Below are positions 1 through 6,734 of a stretch of 15,692 nt of DNA, one piece after another. Location: NCBI GenBank assembly GCA_964541075.1, contig CAZIPZ010000090.1:1-15692 (forward strand). The letters run 5' to 3'. Source of the stretch: CAZIPZ01 sp964541075 (lineage in GTDB: Bacteria > Acidobacteriota > Terriglobia > 20CM-2-55-15). The notes beneath the pieces are model-generated. The model did no database searches and was not told the DNA's origin. It was given only the letters and a program-made list of their open reading frames with translations. The position numbers and the translations under genes are program-made. Within the stretch, counting starts at the first letter, position 1. Each line of letters begins with the position of its first letter.

Positions 1-68
1 CCGAAGGTTTCCGATTTCAGGGTGCTGGGATGGAGATCAGGCTTTTGGCTAAGAAGGAGAGCTATTGA
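1..68 (+). CDS. C-terminal tail of an unidentified upstream gene (5' truncated by window)
   Basis: A frame open from position 3 ends at TGA 66-68, giving about 21 residues that end in GMEIRLLAKKESY. The pattern of a hydrophobic strand followed by basic residues resembles the last strand of many class I methyltransferases, but this is too short to assign. The stop overlaps a TTG at 65-67 that has an AAGGAG at 54-59, so the tail may be translationally coupled to an extended form of the next gene. Another frame (frame 1) is open from 1 to 183 and could instead be the real tail. It is rich in Arg and Lys and looks less natural. Confidence 0.3.
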   Translation, partial: EGFRFQGAGMEIRLLAKKESY

Positions 69-178
69 AAGCAGTAAAACCGGAGCCATACTTGAAAATT
101 CTCTCACAACCTGGAGGCGCCTTCAATTTCTCGTCCGAACATACAGCCGCAAACGTCGGATCTCCAAGGCCTCGAAGG

Positions 179-184
179 TATAAT
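179..184 (+). promoter_or_regulatory. Perfect -10 hexamer placing transcription start at the nucleotidase ATG
   Basis: TATAAT at 179-184 ends 6 bases before the ATG at 191. A normal 6-8 base distance would start the transcript on or next to the A of the ATG, giving a leaderless mRNA. There is no clear -35 hexamer about 17 bases upstream, and no Shine-Dalgarno sequence between the hexamer and the ATG. Sequence evidence only. Confidence 0.4.
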
Positions 185-190
185 TGGCGC

Positions 191-1624
191 ATGAATCGCC
201 TCGCCAGCCTCCTCCTTACGGCTGTCTTCCTGCTCGGTTCATCCAGTTCTGTTCCCGCATTCGCTCAGTCGTCTACTCATATTGTGCTCGTCCACACCAA
301 TGATCTGCACGGGCAAGTCTTGCCGCGCAATGAAGTTGGCGGAATAGCCGAGATATCGGCAATCATCAAGAAAGCGAAGCCGGACTTGATCTTGGACGCG
401 GGCGACATGTTCACTGGCGGGGTTATCGTTGACGAATTTCAGGGCGTTCCAATCGTCGAAGCGATGAACAAAATCGGATATCACGCCGCGGCGCTGGGAA
501 ACCATGAATTTGACTATGGCATTCCTGCGCTTCAGGCCAGAGTGAAAGAGGCACGTTTCCCGATACTGTCGGCGAACGTCAACTCCGGCGTTCCGGGGAT
601 CCGCAAGTACATCGTTGTGACAGCAAAGGGGATCCGTTTTGGGATCATAGGACTCACAACTGAATTTTTAATGACCACAACGCATCCCAAGAATTTGGGA
701 AATGTGAGCGTTCAAGGCGCAGTCAAAGCCGTTAGCGAGATCCTGCCCGAAGTCCGCGCCAAGTCGGATGTCATCATCCTCCTCTGCCATGTCGACGGAA
801 TCGAGGAGAAACGACTTGCCGCTGCCTTTCCTGAAATACGGGTGATCATTGGTGGTCACAATCACCAAGTTTTGGGACCTTTTTGGATTGGCGAAACCTT
901 GGTCTCCAAGACTGGAAGCGCTGGTCGGTACGTCGGCCGAGTGGATCTGGAAATTGTGAACAACCGCGTAATGACAATGAAAGGCAGGTTGATCCCGGTG
1001 AGGGGAGTGCCTCCTGATCCCGAAATCGCACTCAGCTTGAAGGCATTTGAAGACAAGGTTTCAGACAAGATGAAATTAGTAGTGGGCGAAGCCGCTGGAG
1101 ACTTGCAGAGAAAGAATGACGGCGAGTCCCCCCTATCCAACCTGATCGCCGATGCTGTTCGTGAGAGGACGAAAACCGATGTGGTTCTGCATAATCTCGG
1201 CGGAATTCGAAAAGACATTCGGAAGGGGGTCATTACGTGGGGCGAGGTCTTTGAAGTCCTACCTTTTCAGAACACGTTGGTAACCCTCAGCTTGACGGGT
1301 GCGCAGCTCAGGCAGGTCTTGGAGCGCAATGTCATGGCCGTGAGCGGAATCCGGGTGCGTTGGGACAGGAGCAGGCCCTCGGGCCAACAAATCGAGCACA
1401 TTGCTCTTGCCAATGGACGCCCACTGGAAGATCACCAGAGCTACTCGATCACAACTAATGATTTTCTAGCCGCAGGTGGTGACGGTATTACTGAATTTGT
1501 AGAAGGTAAGAACGTTAGGGACACGACGATGTTTCTGCGCAATGTGGTTGTGGACTACATCAAAGCCCGCCACGTGGTCGCCCCAACATTAGATGGCCGA
1601 ATTACGCTCAAGAACGCGAGATAG
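191..1624 (+). CDS. Secreted 5'-nucleotidase / UDP-sugar hydrolase family metallophosphoesterase
   Basis: Predicted 477-residue enzyme of the 5'-nucleotidase/UshA family, which hydrolyses nucleoside phosphates or related phosphoesters outside the cytoplasm using two metal ions. Residues 1-26 form a signal peptide with an AFA-Q cleavage site. The calcineurin-like domain shows HTNDLHG (35-41), DAGD (69-72), GNHEFD (103-108), a His at 200 and GGHNHQ (221-226), which cover the expected metal ligands. The C-terminal nucleotidase domain follows, with SPLSNLIADA, LGGIRKDI, FEVLPFQNTL and DFLAAGGDG. I chose ATG 191 because the signal peptide starts there. An in-frame TTG at 65 with a good AAGGAG would add 42 residues in front and bury the signal peptide. 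The gene converges on murA with only 6 bp between stop codons. The exact substrate cannot be read from sequence. Confidence 0.9.
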   Translation: MNRLASLLLTAVFLLGSSSSVPAFAQSSTHIVLVHTNDLHGQVLPRNEVGGIAEISAIIKKAKPDLILDAGDMFTGGVIVDEFQGVPIVEAMNKIGYHAAALGNHEFDYGIPALQARVKEARFPILSANVNSGVPGIRKYIVVTAKGIRFGIIGLTTEFLMTTTHPKNLGNVSVQGAVKAVSEILPEVRAKSDVIILLCHVDGIEEKRLAAAFPEIRVIIGGHNHQVLGPFWIGETLVSKTGSAGRYVGRVDLEIVNNRVMTMKGRLIPVRGVPPDPEIALSLKAFEDKVSDKMKLVVGEAAGDLQRKNDGESPLSNLIADAVRERTKTDVVLHNLGGIRKDIRKGVITWGEVFEVLPFQNTLVTLSLTGAQLRQVLERNVMAVSGIRVRWDRSRPSGQQIEHIALANGRPLEDHQSYSITTNDFLAAGGDGITEFVEGKNVRDTTMFLRNVVVDYIKARHVVAPTLDGRITLKNAR

Positions 1625-1630
1625 GAGGAC

Positions 1631-2884
1631 CTATTTAAGCCGTTCTATCTGAGCGCCAACGGAACGAAGTTTCTCTTCAATTTTTTCATAGCCGCGGTCG
1701 AGATGATAAACGCGGTCTACTATAGTAAAGCCGTCCGCGACAAGCGCGGCCAGAATCAGTGAAGCGCTGGCCCTCAGATCTGAAGCAATTACGTTCGCGC
1801 CGGACAATTTTGTCTTGCCCTTTACTGTTGCTTTCGCTCCATCAAGTTGGATGTCTGCCCCCATGCGCATCAATTCACTGGCATGCATAAACCGGTTTTC
1901 GAAGATGTTCTCCGTAATGACAGATGTTCCGTTCGCTTGCGTCATGAGAGCCATATATTGCGCCTGCATGTCGGTCGCAAAGCCAGGATATTCCTTCGTG
2001 ACAACGTCAGCAGATTTGTATTCACCATTGCTGCTGACCATGATCCGGTTGGAACCAACCTCAATCTGAACACCGGTCTGTTTAAGAAGTTCGATGACAC
2101 TCGCGAGGTGACCCGGATTGCAGTCCAACAGTTCCAGATTCCCATTCGTTATCGCTCCGGCCATCAGATAAGTGCCTGTTTCGATCCGGTCCGGAATAAT
2201 TCTGTGTTTCGCGCCACTCAGTTCGCGGACTCCCTCGATCGTAATTGTCGATGTTCCCGCGCCCTGGATTGAAGCGCCCATCTTCGTGAGCAGTTCAGCA
2301 AGATCGACAACCTCCGGTTCACATGCCGCATTCTTGAGAACGGTTTGACCCTCAGCTAAGGCCCCAGCCATCATCAGGTTTTCAGTTCCGGTCACCGTGA
2401 TTCTCTCGAAAGAGACTTCAGCTCCTCTCAGGCGTTCCGCCGATGCCTCAACGTAGCCATGCTCAGTCCGAACGGTCGCTCCGAGTTTCTCAAATCCACG
2501 AATGTGAAGGTTAATTGGCCGCGCGCCGATGGCGCAACCTCCAGGCAGGGATACGCGAGCGCGGCCCGTACGAGCCAGCAGTGGACCGAGCACCAGGACC
2601 GAGGCGCGCATGGTCTTCACCAGGTCGTAAGGAGCCTCATGGGACACGATTTGTTCGGCCTTTATACGCGCGCAATGATCCGCTTCGAACTCTACTCCTA
2701 CTCCGAATTCCCGCAGCAGCCTTCGAGTAGTGAAGATGTCATTGACCAGCGGAAGATTTTCCAGGAAAACTTCGTCTCTTGTGAGCAGCGTTGCCGCCAG
2801 AGCCGGCAACGCAGAATTTTTTGCCCCGCCAATCCGAAGACGGCCTTGAAGGGGCACGCCGCCTTTAACTCTTAGTTTGTCCAT
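1631..2884 (-). CDS. murA: UDP-N-acetylglucosamine 1-carboxyvinyltransferase (MurA)
   Basis: Transfers enolpyruvate from PEP to UDP-GlcNAc, the first committed cytoplasmic step of peptidoglycan precursor synthesis and the target of fosfomycin. The 417-residue protein is almost the length of E. coli MurA (419). The EPSP-synthase-like fold is signalled by RIGGAKNSALPALAA near the start, with the conserved Lys-Asn at 22-23. The catalytic loop LPGGCAIGARP carries Cys117, so this is the fosfomycin-sensitive Cys form and not the Cys-to-Asp variant. Asp305 and Arg331 match the E. coli positions. ATG 2884 was chosen because MDKLRVKGG is the normal N-terminus; the frame stays open 32 codons further upstream inside nagA. 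It overlaps the 3' end of nagA by 20 bp, so it is the last gene of the recycling operon and probably translationally coupled. Confidence 0.97.
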   Translation of the reverse strand: MDKLRVKGGVPLQGRLRIGGAKNSALPALAATLLTRDEVFLENLPLVNDIFTTRRLLREFGVGVEFEADHCARIKAEQIVSHEAPYDLVKTMRASVLVLGPLLARTGRARVSLPGGCAIGARPINLHIRGFEKLGATVRTEHGYVEASAERLRGAEVSFERITVTGTENLMMAGALAEGQTVLKNAACEPEVVDLAELLTKMGASIQGAGTSTITIEGVRELSGAKHRIIPDRIETGTYLMAGAITNGNLELLDCNPGHLASVIELLKQTGVQIEVGSNRIMVSSNGEYKSADVVTKEYPGFATDMQAQYMALMTQANGTSVITENIFENRFMHASELMRMGADIQLDGAKATVKGKTKLSGANVIASDLRASASLILAALVADGFTIVDRVYHLDRGYEKIEEKLRSVGAQIERLK

Positions 2885-4052
2885 ACTTTGATTCAAATAC
2901 CGGCTTTCCGGCAATGAAGGTTTGAACGACGTGATAGTCTCGATCGAGGATAACAATGTCGGCGTCTGCTCCTGGTTCAAGAAGACCCTTGTTCTGCAAT
3001 TTGAGTGCCTCTGCGGGGTTCGACGTAACCCCCAGGAGGGCTTCCTGGAGCGGCATACCTGTCCAGGCGATGAAGTTCCTTAATGCGACTTCTTGCGTCA
3101 GGGTGCTCCCTGCGAGGCGGCCCTCCGAGTCTCGGCACACGCCGCCAGTGACGTTGACTGCGTCTTGACCCAACACGTGGCGTCCATCCGCCATTCCTGT
3201 CGCACTGACTGCATCCGTTGCCAACAGAACGTGTTCTGGCTCCTTTGCGCGGGCGAAGATCCGAACGACAGATGGATCCACATGAATCCCGTCCGCAATG
3301 ATTTCTGCGAAAATCCTGTCATCGCTCAAAACAGCCGCCGTAATGCCCGGATCACGGTGGTGGAATTCGCGCATTGCGTTGAACGTATGCACGGCGTAGC
3401 ACATTCCTTGGTCTGCCCAGTACCGTGCCTGTTCGAATGTGGCGTTGGAGTGGCCCATCGCGATTTGAACGTTCGTTTCCTTCGCAATTGTGAGGATAGA
3501 GTCAATTCCATCCAGTTCCGGCGCCACTGTCATAAGGCGTATCGAATTCTTCGAGGCGTCGATCCATCTTCGAAAACCGGAGGCGTTAGGCGTTTGAATA
3601 TTTGCGGACTTGTGCGTGCCACGTTTCTGGGAACTAATGAAAGGTCCTTCGAGATGGATGCCCAATGGTCGAGCGCCTTCGAAACTTGATCCTATCAACC
3701 TGCCCAGTCTTTCGACCGTCGTTGTAAGAACTTCGGGGGAAGAAGACACAGTCGTTGCCACGAACGATGTGGTTCCGTGACGAGCTAGCGCCGCGCTGAT
3801 CGCGTTCAACGAATCGTACGAGGCCTCCATTACGTCCCGCCCCGCCGCACCATGGACGTGTGGATCGATGAACCCCGGACAAGCCCAATGATGTGAGGCG
3901 TCGATGTTGCGGGCGCCTTTGGGCGGGCGAATGCTCTGGGCTGGACCGACTTCGGCGATGGAGCTTCCTTCAACGATGATGCGTCCCGGAGAAAACATTC
4001 TGGAAGGCGTAAATACGGCGCCGGCTTGAATGGTGAATACTTCCTTATTCAC
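2865..4052 (-). CDS. nagA: N-acetylglucosamine-6-phosphate deacetylase (NagA)
   Basis: Deacetylates GlcNAc-6-phosphate to glucosamine-6-phosphate in the cytoplasm, feeding either glycolysis or UDP-GlcNAc synthesis. The 395-residue product is close to the family length (about 380). It is an amidohydrolase-fold enzyme with DPHVHG (63-68), the metal-binding Glu in GIHLEGPF (Glu135), GHSNAT with His201, VHTFNAM with His222, and the catalytic Asp280 in LLATDAVSATG. I chose GTG 4052, which overlaps the murQ stop by 8 bp and has a weak GGGAA upstream. The frame is open further upstream, but those codons lie inside murQ and look non-native (rich in Arg and Lys). MurQ makes exactly this enzyme's substrate, so the adjacency supports both calls. 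It overlaps murA by 20 bp. Confidence 0.95.
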   Translation of the reverse strand: MNKEVFTIQAGAVFTPSRMFSPGRIIVEGSSIAEVGPAQSIRPPKGARNIDASHHWACPGFIDPHVHGAAGRDVMEASYDSLNAISAALARHGTTSFVATTVSSSPEVLTTTVERLGRLIGSSFEGARPLGIHLEGPFISSQKRGTHKSANIQTPNASGFRRWIDASKNSIRLMTVAPELDGIDSILTIAKETNVQIAMGHSNATFEQARYWADQGMCYAVHTFNAMREFHHRDPGITAAVLSDDRIFAEIIADGIHVDPSVVRIFARAKEPEHVLLATDAVSATGMADGRHVLGQDAVNVTGGVCRDSEGRLAGSTLTQEVALRNFIAWTGMPLQEALLGVTSNPAEALKLQNKGLLEPGADADIVILDRDYHVVQTFIAGKPVFESKYGQTKS

Positions 4053-4941
4053 GACCGGTTCCCATGTGGGCAATGATCTTCCGAAGATTGCCACCACTCG
4101 CTTCGAGATGTTTTTCCGCTTCTGCCTTGGTGCAGCCGAGCGCTCCCATAATGACCGCGACCTTGAGTTTGCCTTGAGACGCCTCAACAAGCCTAGCTGC
4201 TTCATCCGTTTTGACACCAAGGATTTCCTGGAGGATCTGCGTCCCTCGATCCTGCAGCTTGCGGTTAGACATGCTCACGTTGATCATCCAGTTGCTGTAG
4301 GTCATCCCGAGGCGAATCATCGTGCCAGTGCTGATCATGTTTAGCGCCATTTTTTGAGCGGTGCCTGCCTTCATGCGAGTCGATCCCGTTATAACCTCCG
4401 GGCCGACTTCAATGCATATTGTGACGTCTGCTGTTCTCGACATTGGGGAATTCGAAATCGAGACGAGCGCCACTGTCTTTGAGTTTTTGGTTTTTGCATA
4501 CTCCAATGCTGCATGAGTGTACGGAGTGTCTCCGCTTGCCGCGATGCCAATTACGAGATCGTTTTTTGAAATCCGCTTCGCCTTGAGATCCGTTGCCGCC
4601 TTTTCACGATCGTCTTCGGAGCCTTCAAGAGCTTGGGTGAGAGCCCTTACGCCACCTGCCATTACGGCTTGCACCCATTCCGGCGGGGTGCTGAAAGTCG
4701 GAGGACACTCGACAGCATCCAACACTGCAAGGCGGCCGCTCGTTCCGGCGCCAACGTAGACGATCCGACCACCATGATTGATCGCTTCAACTGCGAGGTC
4801 GATGGTCTTCGCAATCTCAGGAATTGCAGCGCCGACCGTCCCAGCAACACTGGCATCCTCAGCGTTGATGATTTTCAGTATCCTCTCGGTGGGAAACAAA
4901 TCGATATCGACGGAGCGAGGGTTGCGCCGCTCAGTGCTCAT
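4045..4941 (-). CDS. murQ: N-acetylmuramic acid 6-phosphate etherase (MurQ)
   Basis: Cleaves the D-lactyl ether of MurNAc-6-phosphate to give GlcNAc-6-phosphate and D-lactate, the diagnostic enzyme of MurNAc recycling. The product is 298 residues, the family's usual length, with a SIS sugar-phosphate-binding fold. It shows VGAGTSGRLAVLDAVECPP with the catalytic Glu78, a second acidic residue near Glu109 in ALEGSEDD, GIAASGDTPYT, and the signature TGSTRMKAGTAQKMALN. The C-terminal third (AARLVEASQGKLKVAVIM) is the UBA-like tail typical of MurQ. ATG 4941 forms an ATGA overlap with the stop of the serine hydrolase gene upstream, so coupling is likely. No MurR regulator, MurP transporter or MurNAc kinase gene is present in the window, so the source of the 6-phosphorylated substrate is not shown. 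Confidence 0.97.
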   Translation of the reverse strand: MSTERRNPRSVDIDLFPTERILKIINAEDASVAGTVGAAIPEIAKTIDLAVEAINHGGRIVYVGAGTSGRLAVLDAVECPPTFSTPPEWVQAVMAGGVRALTQALEGSEDDREKAATDLKAKRISKNDLVIGIAASGDTPYTHAALEYAKTKNSKTVALVSISNSPMSRTADVTICIEVGPEVITGSTRMKAGTAQKMALNMISTGTMIRLGMTYSNWMINVSMSNRKLQDRGTQILQEILGVKTDEAARLVEASQGKLKVAVIMGALGCTKAEAEKHLEASGGNLRKIIAHMGTGRE

Positions 4942-5876
4942 TGTTGGAGAGACAACATTACAGCATCGTGAAGTCTCGGCCGCATCTTTCGAATCGCGAG
5001 ATGATCAGCATCGAAATAGATACGGTTTGTAAGAATGATAATGTAACAGGCGCGATTCGGATCAATCCACATTGAGGTTCCAGTGAACCCAGTATGACCA
5101 AAGGAGCCTTCTGAAATGAATCTACCCGCAGAACTCCCTTCCTTTGAAGGTGTATCCCACCCAAGCGCTCGAGTGGATCCCGGCGTTTCGGTGTCGATCT
5201 GAGTAAAAAGCTTGATCGTCTCAGGCTGGATCAGGCCCTCCCCCCCGCGCAGCATCATTCTGCAAAAGCGGGAGAGGTCCAGGGCTGTCGAGAAGAGCCC
5301 GGCATGGCCCGCAACGCCACCTAGACGGGCAGCCGTAAGATCGTGAACTCCACCGCGTTGCTGCGGTTTCGTGGCCGCAATTCGCTCCCGCAGACTAGGC
5401 GGCGGATTGAACATACTGTCGTTCATGCCAAGCGGCTTGAAGATTCGGTCATGGGCCGCTTGATCTAGAGGTTTGTTTGAGAGGCGCTCGATTATGCGTC
5501 CGAGCATGATCATTCCGACATCGCTGTACAGGGTTTGAGCTCCAGGCGTGTACTGAAGGGGTATTTCAAATACGTCATCAATACTGGCCATGTCTGCGGT
5601 GGCCGGCAGCCCCGATGAATGCGTCAATAATTGGCGTATCGTGAATTCGCGGACCCTCGCGCCGAGCTGAAGCGTGCCTTCGTCAGCCAGCATCATTGCG
5701 AGAGTCGTTGTTACGACAACTTTCGTTAGGGAAGCCAAGTCGTAGATCGTGTCAACCCGGGCGTCTCCTACAGACTCTTCCAGGAAGATCCGATCATGAT
5801 CTCCAGCCAGCAAAACGGCTCCAGGAAAAACATGGTCGCGAACACCACCTTCCAGGATCTGCTTGAAAACCAGCAT
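4938..5876 (-). CDS. Serine beta-lactamase-family hydrolase, AmiE-like candidate muramyl-peptide amidase
   Basis: A 312-residue serine hydrolase of the beta-lactamase/PBP4 (class C-like) fold. It has SLTK (nucleophile Ser49, Lys52), YSD (Tyr117, the second motif) and HTG (261-263). The stretch VHDLTAARLGGVAGHAGLFS is typical of the subfamily found with NagZ and MurQ, which includes Bacillus AmiE, an N-acetylmuramyl-L-alanine amidase. Its position as the first gene before murQ (ATGA overlap) makes removal of the stem peptide from MurNAc the best-supported role, but this is inference. A D-alanyl esterase, carboxypeptidase or general esterase is possible. No signal peptide or membrane segment is visible at the N-terminus (MLVFKQILEGG), so it should be cytoplasmic, unlike secreted AmiE. 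The ATG has no obvious Shine-Dalgarno sequence. Confidence 0.8.
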   Translation of the reverse strand: MLVFKQILEGGVRDHVFPGAVLLAGDHDRIFLEESVGDARVDTIYDLASLTKVVVTTTLAMMLADEGTLQLGARVREFTIRQLLTHSSGLPATADMASIDDVFEIPLQYTPGAQTLYSDVGMIMLGRIIERLSNKPLDQAAHDRIFKPLGMNDSMFNPPPSLRERIAATKPQQRGGVHDLTAARLGGVAGHAGLFSTALDLSRFCRMMLRGGEGLIQPETIKLFTQIDTETPGSTRALGWDTPSKEGSSAGRFISEGSFGHTGFTGTSMWIDPNRACYIIILTNRIYFDADHLAIRKMRPRLHDAVMLSLQQ

Positions 5877-5881
5877 GGCGG

Positions 5882-5894
5882 TAATATTTTATTT
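5882..5894. promoter_or_regulatory. AT-rich divergent promoter candidate between the AmiE-like gene and the GNAT gene
   Basis: Only 24 bp (5877-5900) separate the two divergent start codons. Within them, 5882-5894 is almost pure A/T. It can be read as TAATAT or TATTTT on the plus strand and as TAAAAT on the minus strand, all plausible -10 hexamers. Either transcript would start at or within a few bases of its ATG. No -35 match is convincing, and any -35 element would lie inside the opposite gene. This is the only candidate for the promoter of the four-gene recycling operon that I could see. Confidence 0.3.
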
Positions 5895-5900
5895 CGGGGT

Positions 5901-6734
5901 ATGAAAGAAGTCGATGTCCGCATCAGACGCGCACTAGGGTTGCACGACTATCAAGCGGTTGTTGATCTCCAGAAGGAAATATGGGGTTACACCGAGTTGG
6001 AGGAGATTGCCGCTATGCCAATGCTCATGATCGCCAACCGTTTTGGGGGCTGCCTGCTGGTTGCAGAGGAATCCACGGGGAAACTGATCGGCTTCTCATT
6101 TGCCAAGCCTGGATGGACCCGTGACAAACGTCGGCTTTGGTGGTCGCACATGACGGGAGTCACGCAGGAATATCGAAACAGAGGCATTGGCCTTGGTCTC
6201 AAAGCGCAACAGCGTAAGGAGGCTCTGCAAGAAGGCGTCGAATTGATTCTGTGGACCTTTGATCCGCTTCAGGCAATGAACGCCCACTTCAACATTCACA
6301 AACTGGGCGTCATTGTTCGGCAGTACGAAGAAAATGTATACGGACAGTCGTTGAGCCCCCTACATCGTGGCCTGCCGACAGACCGTTTCATTGCGGAATG
6401 GCATCTGAATTCGGATCGTGTGAAGGACAGACTCGGTAACGGCGAGGCGCCGGTAATCATCCGCGATGTCACTCGGATTCCTCGGATACTCGTAGTGCAC
6501 GGTAGTGAACCGGACGTACGGCTGGATGCCCCTACTCTCCTTCTGGAAGCACCAGTTGAAATCAATCAATTGAAATTAATGAACTTCGGACAAGCGAAAG
6601 ATTGGCAGGACAGGATACGCACAGGTGCACTCCACTACCTGCATGCAGGGTATGTAGTGACTGATTTCGTTGTCTTGAAGGAGCCTCAACCGCAGGCGTT
6701 TTATGTTCTAGAGAGGCAAGTATTCTTGAATTAA
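5901..6734 (+). CDS. GNAT superfamily acetyltransferase (COG3375-like)
   Basis: Predicted 277-residue acetyltransferase. The GNAT acetyl-CoA-binding motif A is visible as VTQEYRNRGIGLGLKAQQR (87-105), preceded by the acceptor-side strands LIGFSFAKPG and WWSHMTGV. The segment WTFDPLQAMNAHFNIHKLG (118-136) and LPTDRFIAEW are hallmarks, as I remember them, of the uncharacterised COG3375 group; its substrate is unknown. I chose ATG 5901 because the preceding codons overlap the start of the divergent hydrolase; the frame is open back to 5796. A GGGG at 5896-5899 lies too close to the ATG to be a good ribosome-binding site. Facing a cell-wall recycling operon, it might act on amino sugars or muropeptides, but that rests on position alone. 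It converges with the next gene, and the stop codons share TTAA (6731-6734). Confidence 0.85.
   Translation: MKEVDVRIRRALGLHDYQAVVDLQKEIWGYTELEEIAAMPMLMIANRFGGCLLVAEESTGKLIGFSFAKPGWTRDKRRLWWSHMTGVTQEYRNRGIGLGLKAQQRKEALQEGVELILWTFDPLQAMNAHFNIHKLGVIVRQYEENVYGQSLSPLHRGLPTDRFIAEWHLNSDRVKDRLGNGEAPVIIRDVTRIPRILVVHGSEPDVRLDAPTLLLEAPVEINQLKLMNFGQAKDWQDRIRTGALHYLHAGYVVTDFVVLKEPQPQAFYVLERQVFLN

Noticed and set aside
1..183. Frame 1 open from the window edge to TAA 181-183
   Set aside because: The translation is a string of Arg, Lys and Ser with no family pattern and would overlap the alternative tail ending at 68; kept only as a possibility under the first feature.
1621..1637. ATAGG/CCTAT stem with TTT at the nucleotidase-murA junction
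   Set aside because: Only 5 bp, AT-rich and formed within stop codons; too weak to call a terminator.
1847..2272. 141-codon plus-strand open frame inside murA
   Set aside because: Lies wholly antisense to a conserved gene, has no recognisable domain and is a shadow of its codon pattern.
3093..3689. 198-codon plus-strand open frame inside nagA
   Set aside because: Antisense to NagA catalytic motifs; rich in Cys, Arg and His, with no domain and no ribosome-binding site.
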